In this document: positions 10,501-25,500 of the stretch, piece by piece | Layout: each line of letters starts with the position of its first letter | Position numbering within the stretch: the first letter of the stretch is position 1 | Source of the DNA: Owenia fusiformis | Taxonomy: Eukaryota > Annelida > Polychaeta > Sabellida > Oweniidae | DNA length: 64,000 bases | Assembly (NCBI GenBank): GCA_903813345.2 | Contig: CAIIXF020000006.1 | Coordinates: 6,562,989 to 6,626,988 of the forward strand | Direction: 5' to 3' | Program-made: the position numbers and the translations under genes | Notes under the pieces: model-generated | What the model saw: the letters and a program-made list of their open reading frames with translations, nothing else | What the model was told of the DNA's origin: nothing | Database searches by the model: none

Positions 10501-13500
10501 TTCCCAACTAGACCATTTATTAAGGATGATTTACCTGTAAGATGACAAAATATTGAAAAACCAGGCTTAATCTTATTTGTACCTTTTGTCATATTAAGTT
10601 ATTCATGACATTTAAAATACACTAGGACCTTTAGTATTACTGTTATGTAAACATAAATTTTCTTACCAACATTTGGGTAACCACAGCAACCTATTGTTAG
10701 GACTCCATCTTTATATGCTTGGTGTTCACTAAATGAGCCATCATTGGTTAAATTTTCCACCACAGTGTCTGTCTCCTCTGCTCCCTCAGGATCTTCTCCA
10801 CACATTTTCTTTCTCCAGGAAGATAAATCAACTGCAAATGGCAAAGAACACTAAAAATTGTTGGTACTTAAATCTTAATGCTTGATTTTAATTGGTCGAA
10901 AACCAGTCAATAGTATATGAATACTGACTGCCATTATGGAAATATCCTATCCATAATGTTGATGGAGAAAATGATTTTATTTCATTTCATTTCTTGAATA
11001 CAGAATTCAAGTGAACGACAAATCAACATTTTAAAATTTTGTTATATGAGGGGAGGGGGGAGAGAGGCAAACCATGATGAAATTACTTCAGCTCACACAA
11101 ACATTTATAACTTGACACTCTTTGCTATCTCTTACCTTTGCCTTGTACAACAGTTTCACATGCTTGTAAGAGCTGAGTTGGGCCCATTGCAGTGTATTTC
11201 CTTCGCTTTCTGCGTTTGTGCATGACTAGAACATATATGTAATTGAATTAAGAACAATCACATGTATTTTAACAACATATAGTCTGAATCAACAATGAAT
11301 GTAAATCTATGTTATAGTACTTTATACTAGAGCTGATGATGTAGGATTGTATTTTACATAAAAATGAACCTAGGCCGAGTGAAAGAGAGTTTTGTTTAAT
11401 TAAGCCTCTAGTTAAGAACACAGAATAGAGTAAAAGGTTAAAGAAGGTTGAATGTCTTGTCACATAATTTTTGATATTTGAGTTGTATATTTCTACACAA
11501 TATCAAAAAGATCAATGCAATACACATGGCTTCAATGATCAACTCTAGTGAAAGTAAGTAATGCAGTAAAATGTTATTGAAGTTTACATTTTCCAACTTC
11601 ATTGGGTTCTGTAGACTTTAGAAATCCTCTGGTGTATTTTCTCTCTGGTGTTTTTTCCACCAATCTTTTACTTGTAGCTCAAATTCAAAAATTTTATTGC
11701 CTTACCTTGACCAGGATCATCCCCAGAATCTTCTAGAGTATCTTTAGGAAAGGATGAGAAACAAACGATATGTAGCCTTGGGTATTTAGACTGTAAATAG
11801 TGTTTCCATGCAACTACTAGGGCAGGGGGCGCCAGGTCTATCTTGTTAAGTACCAGGATGATTGGTTTCCCAAGCTCTTGTGTTACAAAGTCATATAATG
11901 TTGGTGCAAAATGTAATACCTGAAATATAAAAACAATAGTTTACATGTTTTACAGTATAGGCTCAAATCATTGTCATGAAAATGTTAAGTGCCTACAAGA
12001 TCTAATTGTTGGTTCTTTTGACATTATAGCAGAATCCTACATGCTATGTGTGGGATGTCAGGAAACAGATTGTTTTGTAAATGTTTTGTTTTGAAAATTA
12101 TATCTGAACTTACAAGAATGCAAAATGATTCAGGAGAATCAAACCATAATGATCAAGCTGGTAACAATTTATTTTTAAATGTTTTTATTTATTTCTAAAG
12201 CCTCAAAAGAAATAATAGATATTATATCTGCTATTAAAACTAATGGATACTTATTTCAACAGTTATAACTATTTTCAGAGCATATATTAAAGTAAAATGT
12301 TAAATTATTCGAAAACATTAAATTTTATAGAATCATATGACTTTTTACTGCCTATTGAAAGTGGTGGTTTTATGGAATTTCGTCAAATAATCACATCCTG
12401 TTAACAATAACAAGTATTGATAATAGGTTTTATAACATGTATACTATTTGAATAGGTATAGAAACGACTGTTGTTTTTGTAAAGATGAACAACATTGTGT
12501 TATAACGCTGTATGCATTTCATTTTTCTGTTTAAATATATTTTACATAAATGTATTGAGAAATGGATCCTGGTTTTCAAATGTTTTTACATTTTACTTTA
12601 TTTTGTCTGATATTTTTTTTTGTTACTGAAAGAAAAGTGAGTCCAACATCTGCCCCTGTCCTATATGAAAGGTCCCATAAATGGATGCATTGTACACAGT
12701 GTACACAAAATCACACCCATTGACCATCAAAATTCAATCAAGGTTAATACTAAAGTCATACTTACAGGAAATCTGATATCTGTTATGAGGAGTATCACAT
12801 CAGACATCTCCAATACACGCCACAGTTGTCTCCATGTTTCCAGGTTCAATTCAAAATAACTCAGATCTCCTGCATCGTGCTTCTCATAAATATTCTCCAT
12901 GTAGGTCTGCAAAATGACATTTCCATTAGTTTATATTCTCATTTTATAAGGTCAATTTCAAGACAGACAGAGAGACTGTAGCCATGTAACTTTCAAACTT
13001 TCAAACAATATGTAGAATATGTGTAGGATGTTAATTAAATGATGTCTGTATTCATCGATCAGCACTCTCCCCATTCTAATAATGTTACAAAATTGAGACC
13101 AAATGCATCCTCTTAAATATATACCTAAGAGAATTATTGAAACTTCACTTTGTTCAATTAAGGACAAAAGTCCATAAAGTGAAGAATTTATCTAAATCAC
13201 CCAAGTTGTTACCGTGACAAATGTTCAGCGATCTGCTGACTTATTGGAAGGACATTTTTAACTGCAATTTATTGCTTGGAGCTTTTATACTAAACCAATA
13301 AACTATAACACAAACGTGCCAATGCATGCTTGTATGATTTGCACTCTATGTTTGACAAGACCAAAACAGATTTTGAACATAAACCTATCATAAATGAGAT
13401 AATAAATGCTCTTCTCATGCATGTATTTATAAGACACAGAGTTAACAATATAGTACACAAAATAGTAATCACAATTTAAGTGATATACTTTACAGAGAAT

Positions 13501-16500
13501 GTTCCAAAGGATCTTTTCTTGAGTGGGTGGAAAATTCTCTTTTTAACAATTGTGCTAAGTTGAAAATAATATGTCTACTTTCCATGACTAGGTATTATTA
13601 TTCAAGTGCCTCTACATCACATGACACATGACATGGGATGATGTACAGGTTGATGTAGGGAAGAATACAGCTTTTCCACGGAGTGTAGATGCATTGTCTC
13701 AATAGATTTGCCATTCCTTTGGAAGACTGAATGGATATTTCACAAGAACTGAAGAGTTCCAAATATCAAGACCTCATTGATGAAGCAAGATGCCAATGGT
13801 GTAAGGCCAGACACAGACAGACACAGACCCAGTAGAGATAGACTTGAAAGGATTCCCAGGCTCTTCTCTACGCACCATGTTCAATGACCCCGGGTCAATG
13901 ACCTAGGTCTATGGGCAGAGAAGGCAATAGAAGAGATACTAGATGCATGGATGAATCATGCTCGAGATGTATGTAGCTACAAAAGAATGACAACCAAAGT
14001 GGGCATCATACCAAGAAGGTTAAAGCTAGTAGTCATCTCAATTTAAAATTGGAAACTGATCAGTTTTACTGGGAACACCTTCCATTTAAATCAGGTATAC
14101 ATGTCATTCTTAGAACCCCAAAACTTGAGGGCAAACTACTGATGATGCACAAACAACATGTAGGGCTAAGAAAGGAAGAGCAAATTAAGAATGTCGAGCC
14201 TGGCCAAACAAGGGACACAGGTTCTGGTAAAATGGGATAATGCCAACAGCAAGGTAGAGCAAATACCATTGAACATAAAGAAATCATTATTCACAATGGA
14301 TGAAATATCAAAAGATAATTTGTCATTGGTTTTGAAAATTTATGCCTACTATACCAAATTTTTCAAAATGGCTACCGTAAAATCTTTAAAAACATGGACT
14401 TTAAACCAAATCACATGATAAATAACCTTTTGCATTAAAAACCTATCAATATAACAATTTTATAAGTTGTAACAATATAATTCTTTAAAACAAATAGTGG
14501 ATTATTGCATTAAAAGAGAGTTATCATCCACAAAGCTGGTTACGATATAGGACCTTTTCAGGTATTGTTTAAAAGTTTTACAATGGTTTAATATTTCCAA
14601 TAAAAATTCCTTTGTTAAACATCTTAGTTACTGCTGCAATCCTTAAAATTAAAAACATCAACATCAAAACTTCAAAACCTTCAAAACCAATTGTGTTACA
14701 TGAAGTCTAATTTCACAAGAATAAATAAGCAAAGCAGACTACTCAGATTCTGAAATGTTTGGTGATCAATGAATTTAAAATAAAGTTGAAATCATTGGAC
14801 TAATAGCAATAACAACTTCATACACTTCTTGAAAGGTTTAATTTGTTTAATGCTAAAATATCACTCTCAGATAATACTGTTATTTTGATAAAATCTTTCT
14901 CTGCATAATGTACATATGAAGAATCCTCATTTTATATTTTTGTATAATAGTGTTGTGTTCCAGCCAGATGTTATTTTCATGTTTGATCACTCTACTGCAC
15001 TCTACACCAGATTTAAAACTAAAGACCATCATTCAACTTTATTTGCAGGTAATGCCTTATTAATATAAAAATGTCATTGTTGGAAAAATAATGCCCAATC
15101 CTTCACGTACGTTTTCCTAGACCAAGGCTCTTTCACTTGTTTTCATTCTGAGCTGTAATAGCAGCAAAGCTCGATGTGACAGATGACACGTACATTATGT
15201 GAGGATTCCTCATCCTCATCAAATCTGATTGGATGTTCAAAGTTACGGTCACCCTCACCAGAAATAGGGAAGTAAAATTTCTTTGTCTCATGTAGTATAA
15301 AATGGGCAAACATGACGTGTTCTACCAGCACTCGATTTGCCTTTGAGCTTTTAAAACATACAAGCTGTGAGTACTTTAGTCATCCACAATGGTGACACTA
15401 AAGATTCTATTAGGTGAGTCTACATTTAGTAGTTGCATATCATACATTGCATAGTTTACACATTTATGCTGTCTCATACTTCTTCATCCAAATATGTATG
15501 CACAAGTGCCAAAGGGAAAGGACCAAAAATTGTTACAGAACACAGCAAGAAAAAGAAAAAAACATATTCTGTATACCAGTCATGGCAGTGTTGCGACAGC
15601 CAATCAGATTGTGAGTTCTTAATCGGGAAAATGTAACTGCTTATCGCAGGGGGTAAAAAGACAGAATATATTCTGGATTTTGAAGCCCTGTGATTGGAGG
15701 ATGGTCATAAGATTGCATATTCATATTCCATATTCAAGTGAGATATTAAACTCAAAGTGCTTCCTTCCATTCTTAATGTTTTCTCAGTTTAGCCTAATAA
15801 GGTCAGAGGCGTAGCTAGCCCATTTTGCGAGTGTACGCCCGTATGATTTCCCGGTTTTATCAAAATTAACAAAACGATGGTTCCATAGAATAGGAAGATC
15901 CCGGGTGTTCAGAAGATAGGGGACACACTAAACACTCTTAATTCAATGAAGGAAATATGTATTGTTTGATCATTTTGACATAGCTTTTAAAGGGATTGAA
16001 TTAACTGTATTAACAGATAATATTCGGGAAACAAAATAGACAGATTCTATATAATCATGCCATCGGCGATCGAAGCCGTCTATCAAGGCGATTTTATTTT
16101 TTAGGCTACCTAAAACTGTATGTATGAGGCTCATTGTTTTAAGCTTTTGTGGTCATTCTCCATGAACTATTATTATTTTTTCTGTGTTTGTTTTTATCTA
16201 GCTCACAAGATGATTAACAATAAAAGAACAGTTACATGACCGTCTCAACTCCATTTCGGATCTTAACAATCTGTACGTGATTCTATAGAATAAATTCTAT
16301 CTTTCTGTTTTTTGCATTTGGGAACATGTCAATTACAGTATCAACAGAGCTGTCAAGTGTCCCGCGAATGGCGGGATTATCCCGCGAATTTGATCAAAAT
16401 TTGGCTAATTCGCGTGTCCCGCAATGTCCCGCGAAGTCCCGCAAATGTCGGCTTTGACCTCCGCGAATTTTCAAAATTGTAACAATCCCCGAGGTTAAAT

Positions 16501-19500
16501 AATTGTGATTATCTTGTGATATAAGAAGCTAAGTTTTTGCGCTTTTGAGGAGTAAAGTTTACCTAATTTGAAAAGTGCTGCCAAACTCCCAGTGCATCAG
16601 ATCATCGAAGACTGCTTTTGAAAAGAGCATATAGTCCATTTATAAAACTGTGATTTTGATCCAAATAACACCATATAGTCGGCTTCTCAAGTACCTATTA
16701 TGCCGATATTTGGTATCAAAATAAAGAGGAAGAGTGCAATTTTCATTTTAATTACGAAAATAGGGATGTATGTCACGTATAGTTCCAACGTTGGCCTTTT
16801 TACTACGCGTGTCACGGCCTTCATCTAAGAACTGAGCAAATGTTAGCAAATGCGAGTTCCAATAAATGAACACTGATATCTCGAAAAGAAACCTGACTCC
16901 CTATAATTTGATGTAGATTTATCAAACCCCGATATGAATAGGTACATTTTAATATGTAACACTATGGGGGAGTAAATGTTTCATAGTTGGTCATGAACAC
17001 CATAAGTGCAAAATATTGTTCAGAATTTTTGAATTTCGTGTTGGATTACAGTACTCACAACTAAAGCGTGGTTTTTTGATACAGGGTGGTCAAAAAATGG
17101 AAACCCTGCATTTTCCTTATATCTTTGTCACTTTAAGAGATTACTCCCTAATATTTCACACATTTGTACATCATTATTTTTCTACGACCCTATCATATTT
17201 CATGACCATCGGACTAATAGACACAATTTTACAGCACTAAGAACAACATGCTTCTGATTTGGCCATTATCGCGCTGAGGGCAAAACAGCACAGTTGTCAA
17301 TGAGCCGAATGCATTCCTCAGCAGGTATGGCCTGAATGACACAAATAATCTCACTTTTGAGGTTTGCAATTGTCCTGAGGTCATTCTCATATACTCTATC
17401 TCTGCCATATCCCCACAGGTAGGGACATTTTAGACGATGAGTCAAGTTTCCTCACAACCCAATAGTGGCCACTGGGCATGTTCTTTAGAGTACTGTAACA
17501 TTGTGACTATCAATCTGATGGTCGTGAAATAAAATAGGCTAGAAGCAAATTGAATGATGTACAAAAGTGTAAAATATCAGGGAGTTATTTTTTAAAATGA
17601 CAAAGATATGAGGAAAATGGTATTAGGGTTTCCATATTTTTGACCACCCTGTAGTTTAATTATATTTCTTTGCGTATTGTGTGGAATTGTGTTGACGTTT
17701 ACTTAAGCCAAGTGCATTATATTTGATAAATCAGTATCTGAAAGTTTGGTTTGAGAACTTTTACATTAAGCCCCTATCACGTAAATCCCTTTCAAGAATG
17801 TCTTGCGACATCCCGCAAATTTAGGTACATGTCCCGCAAATCCCGCGAATTTCGGGCACTTTGTCTAAAAAAGTCTTTGGTGGTAACCCTGTTAACTGTC
17901 CCGTAATTAGCGTGTTTGTCCCTCGAATGGTCCCGCGAAATCCCGCGAATTTGATCAAAATTTGACCTATTAGCGCAATCACGCAAATCCCTTAAATGTC
18001 CCACGAATTTTTGGCACTGGGTCTAAAAATTCTGTCCCGCAAGAAAATCTTTGGGGGTTGACAGTACTGGTATCAGGCCTGTCAACTTGGGAACACCTAA
18101 CATGAGTGACTTGGAAATGTTGAACACCTCCCCTCAAAATGTGGACACCTTGGTCCAAATCTGAACACCTTGATCCAAATTTTGAACACCTTGGTTTAAA
18201 TTTTATTACATCTTGCCAAATTTTGAGTGATCAAAGATAATATTTTTTCCGAAAAATGGCGGCCATTATTAATTAAGCCGCCATATTCTCAACGATGTTC
18301 TCTAAAAGAGAAACCTCATCTTGGTCAACCCAAATTTCATGTTTTTCAGGTATTCTTGTCATATTTGTGATCATTCAGGCAGAACTGCTTAAGGCTGATG
18401 ATGTAGAAATTGATCGAGAGATACGTGGTAGACCTGGTAGGAAGGGACACAGAATAAGGCCTCCACCTCCCACATCTAAACCTCCACCACCTCCACCTAC
18501 TGGTGAAACTAAGCCTCCCCCTATACGTGGAGCTAAGCCTCCCCGACCACCTCTACCTATACGTGGAGCTAAGCCTCCCCGACCACCTCTACCTACACGT
18601 GGAACTAAGCCTCCACCCACAGATCCACCTTCAGGAATTCCTCCTAAAAAAATACTAGAAGCAGATGCGGCTCGTGATAAACCTGAACAGAAAGCAAAAG
18701 GTAAGATTTAATCTTATAAATAATTATTATAAATGATGTACAGGTATGTAATTCTCAATATTCAATTGTACAGTGTAATATCACTATTTTGAAATTATGT
18801 ACCTTGATTACTTTAGTGCTTTTCTTATAACACCTAAGTGTTTAACAGTAGATTGTAATTTCAAGATAATTATGTTATCTGTATATAAACCATTTCAATT
18901 GTAGCTACTTTTTCCACCCGTCCTTGGTCTTTGGACTGGCGATGTTGGGGCTGCTGGAGTGGATGGTGGCCATATCACAGGAGGTAAGGAAATATTTAGA
19001 AATTCAATTTCCTGTTTTAACAGCTGCTTAGCATGTTGTCAGATGCCACTGTTGGCTAATAGGTGTTTTAACCTCTTGACTACCTGGAGTGATGAGATTT
19101 CTCTACCTCAGAAATGACCTTGAAACCCCGAGTGACGAGAAAATCTATCACAAAAATGTTCACTAAAATTATTCTTATTTGAATAAATTTCATCTTTACA
19201 CAAAAATTGTTTTAAAATATGTAGAAATGATCTCTGTTGTCTAACTTTACTAAATTGAGCATCTAAAGTTGTATAGGTACATGTATGTAGTGAAATGTCA
19301 AAAGATGGCAAAAATGATAAATTATCTGGTTTGAACCGATTTTAGAGCCTGGGATTCAAGAGGTTAATATGGTTGCCATTTTGAAATGAGAGGCTACATT
19401 TTGTAAACCATCTTTCAAGTAGAATTTCTATACACATAAAGCAAGTATCTATAGAATAAGACCAACAGTATTTGACCTATTGAAAGAGCCTGTGAAAATT

Positions 19501-22500
19501 GCACTGAGATTTTAATATTGAACTCTTATCTCAAAATGCTATAGTTTCAGTATTCATGACAATATTTCTATTCATTTACTTGTCAAGATGCTATCTTTGC
19601 TGGTTAACATTTCCCAATCCACTGCTACCTTGGAGATGCAGCTGGTGGTGCTTCTATGGTAGCTTTGGTACACCATGGCCATATTGGCACTGCTGGAACT
19701 GTTGGTGGTCACCAGTTGGCAAATAAGATGCACCCCTTCTACAGATTACAAGTACTGATGACAGCAAATGGACAAAGACCATGATTTTAGGGAAACCTTA
19801 TTACATTGAAGTAAACTGAAATATAGTGGAACATTAAATTGAATCAAACTGATAATAGTTAAATAAATTCAAAACTTAAATGTAGCAAATCATATGACTT
19901 GTACTGTTATTTTGGATTCATATATGTTTCAAATGATTTAACAACAATATCACTCCTAAGAAAGGCATTTGCTACACGTAGCTTTCATGATGCAGCATTT
20001 CAAACCATCATTTGCATTAATCTGAGCACTGGTGATCTCATCTTTGAATGTTAAGAAACAAAAGTCATTTACAGTTGCCTCATTTTCAAAAGCAAAAACA
20101 AAACATTAAAGTCCCCCATAAATCGGGCTACGTATACCGCCGTGTTTACATTAGGGGATTAGAAGAGTTTATTTTTTATTTAGGTATGCAAGCTACGTAT
20201 ATCAATATTAGGCCTTCATTCATGTACTCGTGTGCATGTAATCAGCATGCCCTTCAATATTATGTAAACCAGGCTATTCAAGTACTGTATAATGTACACT
20301 ATTTATGTGTGTACTACATACAATACAATTCCCTGGGAAACAAAACACAAATACTTTTTATATGTTCAAAATGAGCCATTTGATTGATGCAAACACTAAA
20401 TAGCTTCATAAATAACATCTATAAAGTATATCTAATAGTAATTTTCAATTTCAATGGTGAAACTTCCCTGGTTACGATTATATGGGAAATCATCACGAGA
20501 TGAAGATCGTTCGCCTTCCTGGCTTACCTCTGAATCGTGTACCCGGTAATCTCTTTATATAGTTTAGCGAGAGCGGTGCGCCTGCGCAGTTTTAAACTTT
20601 GGCGCACACTTTAAGATTGAAACGGACCCAAAATATATTTTGATATTTTGATAATCAATTAGAAAATCAAATGTAAAAAATGACCTCTGAGTAGCTTGCA
20701 AGTAATATTGGTGGAATGCCCATCCTAACTGGTTATTCTGGCATTGTTGGAGATGCCCGTTAATAAGATCAAAACAATGAACAGCGATGATGCCAACAAC
20801 CATAGATAAAATGGAAAAAGACCATGATTTTAAGAAAACCTCATTACATTTAAAGCAAACTGAAATAGATTTTCATGAACTGTATGTTTAATAGAGTACC
20901 TAGAATAAACTCCTGTGGAACAACAATCAATCAAAGTGTCTTTATTCTCATTGTACAGTTAATAATGTTCTACCATTGAAATAAAGTGTCTTTAATTTAA
21001 CCGATCAAAATGAGATACGGGACAACGGACACTGTATTACCACATGCCGTTGTCTTTGTAAATCATTTCACATTCATATTCCGTTGTCATTGACGATATC
21101 AAAGATGTTATATTATAGTGATTCGCTACCCAATTTGATCGAAATTGGGATTTCATATGATACATCATCGCAAGAGCTTAATACATGCACAGAATTAGCG
21201 ACGATAAAATCCCATGAAATGAGGACCAAGTGATTAAAGAGTTGAAGCGACGGTTATTTCCGCCATTTGTGACAACTGTTTCTGACTTTACCATTGTTAG
21301 GCTATTCTGGTGTGCAAATCAAAATGATTGTTACATTTAGATAAATTCAAAAACTGAATGTAGCAAGAGTGCTACAGCTCAACTGCTTTGTTGATTTGGG
21401 ATTCATGAACAATTGCTACAGATGATTTATTTATATTATTGCCAAATAAGGTTATATAAGGCTTTGAGCCATCATTGATACAAACTGCACAGAGACTGGT
21501 GATATCCAAAATATGAATGTTCTTAACTGGACCATGAACAAAACATACTTCACACAAACAATAATATGAAACTTATCCTCTGTAGCATAATTTTGAATTG
21601 AATTGATTTGGCCTTCAAGCTATTGATGTTTACAAATACATGTAAAACCTTTAAAATGGCTGTCAGATGTAACATTCAGCAATTCAGCTCCCACAGAGGG
21701 ATATGAAGTGTGGGTTTTCATCTGTCACACCCAATATCTATTTCATTATACACAAATGAATATTAATATCCGCATATGTGAGCATAGTGTGTGAGTGCAG
21801 ATATCAATATTCAGAAGTCAATGAAAATGGTATCATAAATAAAAAAAATCAAAGGATGTTCAATTTATTGCATAGTTTTAAATGGGAAATACATTTTATA
21901 CATCAAATTAGAAGAACCCTACAAACACTTTAAAAACTATAAAATAGCAAATCCCACCAAACAAAATACAGGGTAACACCAAATAATGCATCCAATCAGT
22001 AAAAAATGTCCATGCCTCAGATTCAATTCAATTTTCTAAGTGTCTTATCATTGTCATTTTATGGTCAATGACCACTCCTATGAGATGAATATCATATGAT
22101 ACATGTTAAACAATACCTGTTAAACAGAGGTCAAGGTCATTCTAAGGTAAAATGTCAATTTGGTATTTGGCTTTTTAAGACCCTTGGTCTTTACTGTGAC
22201 CCTTAATGGCCCATGATTAGGTGATAAGGTGATTGAGGTCAAATTTATGGGTCAAAGTAATTCCAAGGTCAAAGGTCAATATCTTCAGGCATTTTCAGGA
22301 CCTTGAGGTCTGTTCAGAAGGAGTGAGTAGCTCCCATAATTCTTTCATATTCTATCGTATTCGGGGATTCCCCATTACATCAACTCTTGCATCTGATCTC
22401 CAATCAAATTGCAGGATTCGATCACGTGAACAATCATGAGCACGTGCTCTCTCAGTGCTGCGCATGCGCAAAGTTAAATTTGATCCATACTTGTAGAGAA

Positions 22501-25500
22501 TACTCATAAAACTACAGTGAACATTTGGAGATCCATTTCAACGGCATATTGAGGCCTGTGTTTATAAAATTTGTTTTCGAACGTGCTAATATGATAGGTC
22601 ATCTTTAGGAAATCTCCCTTACTGAGGGCTGTTGTGACCCTTTGCGAACCATGATTGTGACCCGAGGTCAAGGTCATTCCAAGGTCAAAGGTCAATATCT
22701 AGGTATTTGGCGTTTTAAGACCCTTGGGGCTACTGTGACCCTTGGCGACCCATGATTAGGTGGCCTGAGGTCAAGGTCAATGTTTATGGGTCAAGATCAT
22801 CTCAAGGTTAAATGTCAATATATAAGTATTTGGCATTTTGAGACACTTGACAGATACTGTGACTCTTGGCGACTTATGATTAGGTGACCTGAGGCCAAAC
22901 TCAATGTTTATGGGCCAAGGTTTAAGGTGAATATCTAGGTATTTGGCTTTTCAAGGCCCTTGGAAAAGTTTACCTCAATTCAAGAATCAGTCAAAGTCAA
23001 ACAATCAATATACAGGTATTTTGGAATTTATGGGGTCTGCTACAATATGGGGGCTGCCGTGGCCCTTAGTGGCCCACTTGAGCAGGTAGATTACAAGTAA
23101 ATATAAACAAATCAGACCTGGTAAATCAGACAAGCGATTCCCTTTAAATGTTGATGAAAAAAGTGGAATGCCACAATACTCACAATAACAATCAAGACCA
23201 CACCACCATCATTTCGACAATTATTTCACTGGCAGTTTGATAAAAAATAACATTTTGAAATTGTCCTACCCTAAGATTCATCAAATAATATGATAGGTCA
23301 TCTTTAGGAAATCTCCCTTACTGAGGGCTGTTGTGACCCTTTGCGACCCATGATTGTGACCCGAGGTCAAGGTCATTCCAAGGTCAAAGGTCATTCCAAG
23401 GTCAAAGGTCAATATCTAGGTATTTGGCGTTTTAAGACCCTTGGGGCTACTGTGACCCTTGGCGACCCATGATTAGGTGGCCTGAGGTCAAGGTCAATGT
23501 TTATGGGTCAAGATCATCTCAAGGTTAAATGTCAATATATAAGTATTTGGCATTTTGAGACACTTGACAGATACTGTGACTCTTGGCGACTTATGATTAG
23601 GTGACCTGAGGTCAAACTCAATGTTTATGGGCCAAGGTTTAATGTGAATATCTAGGTATTTGGCTTTTCAAGGCCCTTGGAAAAGTTTACCTCGATTCAA
23701 GAATCAGTCAAGGTCAAACAATCAATATACAGGTATTTTGGAATTTATAGGGTCTGCTACAATATGGGGGCTGCCGTGGCCCTTAGTGACCCACTTGAGC
23801 AGGTAGATTACAAGTAAATATAAACAAATCAGACCTGGTAAATCAGACAAGCGATTCCCTTTAAATGTTGATGAAAAAAGTGGAATGCCACAATACTCAC
23901 AATAACAATCAAGACCACACCACCATCATTTCGACAATTATTTCACTGGCAGTTTGATAAAAAATAACATTTTGAAATTGTCCTACCCGAAGATTCATCA
24001 AAACAGTTTAGGAATGTTCAAAACATTTTTTTCAGAGGTAAAATTAAATGAGTAACTCATTTAAAAAAAAATGTTGGATTATTGCATGCGATCAAATTCC
24101 AAAAGAGGCAAATTACATCGGGGCTGTGCAAGTTCCCTCAATAGGCTCTATACAACTTTGTATGGCCTTGTAATGATTCCTGTTATGTAGTTGCTTGTAA
24201 TTTACGAGCCTCATACTGGCTTCTGATTACAAATCTTACAAGGCCAGTTAGAACAAGTGTTTCCCGACACATGTACTTGCCCGTATAGGGCCCGTAACAA
24301 GGCCTATAATTGCTGGTAGTTTCTGAGCCTCATAATAGCTTGTGATTACAAAGACTGTTAGAACCGGTAATTTTCTACCCATTTACTTGACCATAGGGGG
24401 ATCATATTGAGGCCCGTAATAGCTTGTTATTTTCAAGCTCTGTAATGGCCTGTCATTAGGATGCCCAAAAGAACCCATCATTTTCGACCTATGTACTTGG
24501 CCAAATGAGGCTCATGACAAGCATGCAATAGGTCGTTATCAGGGTAAGCAATGACAGACATCAGATTTGTCAACTAGTGGAATAAGTGGATACAAAACTT
24601 ACAAGTTACTCTTTTTTGCCCCGCTGACTCGTAATTTTCATGCCTCGTTCAAACTTGTAGGGGGGCCGATATAAGTTGCCTGTGTATATCATTTGAATGC
24701 TGGTTAAGATATAGGTAAATAACTTTTTTAATTTTATTAATCTTAGTTATTGCTGTGACCCTAAAAATAACTATAACATCTAAATCATAAATCTACAAAA
24801 ATTGTCAAAAATGTGTGACATCAAGTAAAATTTCAAAAGAATAAAAACATGTAAGCAAAGCAAATTGCTCAGATTCTGAAAATGGTTGGTGATCAATTCA
24901 TTCAATATGGTCAAAAACATTCATGAAAGGTTTAATTTAGTATCACGCTCACATAATGCTATTATTTTGCTCAGATATTTCTAGCAAAGTAAACATATAT
25001 AGTTCTTTGTTTCTTGAACTGTACAATGAAATGTTGCCAGATGATATTATTCCTTGATAGATCAACCTTTTTCATTCTAGTTTACATTTAAACTAATGCT
25101 TTATTTACAGGGGATGAATGCCTTATTGATAGAATATCATAATTGCAACTAGACAACAGCAATGCCAAAGCATAGCAAATCCCATCGAACAACTATGGTT
25201 TGCATTTTTACAAACAAAGTATAGCAAAAATGGCAGTCATTTTTCAAAATGGCCACCTTCTACCAAAAGTGTCATTGGATAGTGTGCCATGCTTGCAGTA
25301 TTCACATACCAAATAGGAACAAAATCGCTCCACTACTTTTCTAATAACAGCAAAAATCATAAAATAATGAGTAGGCCGCTATTTTTCAAACTGGCTGCCA
25401 TGTGCTTCTTTAATATCTACATTTCTAGCTTTATTAATGTCCTATATAATCTTTTCACATTTAAAACATATTGCTATTACAGTTTTACATATTGCACCTT

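Noticed and set aside
18295-18349. Upstream ATG extending exon 2 of gene 1
   Set aside because: The family uses a separate signal exon after a TATA box; a T-rich tract ending CAG at 18349 marks the acceptor, and paralogues share only the sequence after it.
18375-18620. Gly-rich open frame on the minus strand
   Set aside because: Complement of the Pro-rich exon 2 of gene 1.
22453-22464. NRF1-like palindrome TGCGCATGCGCA as a promoter
   Set aside because: No gene start nearby and it lies at the edge of repeat sequence; left as a note only.
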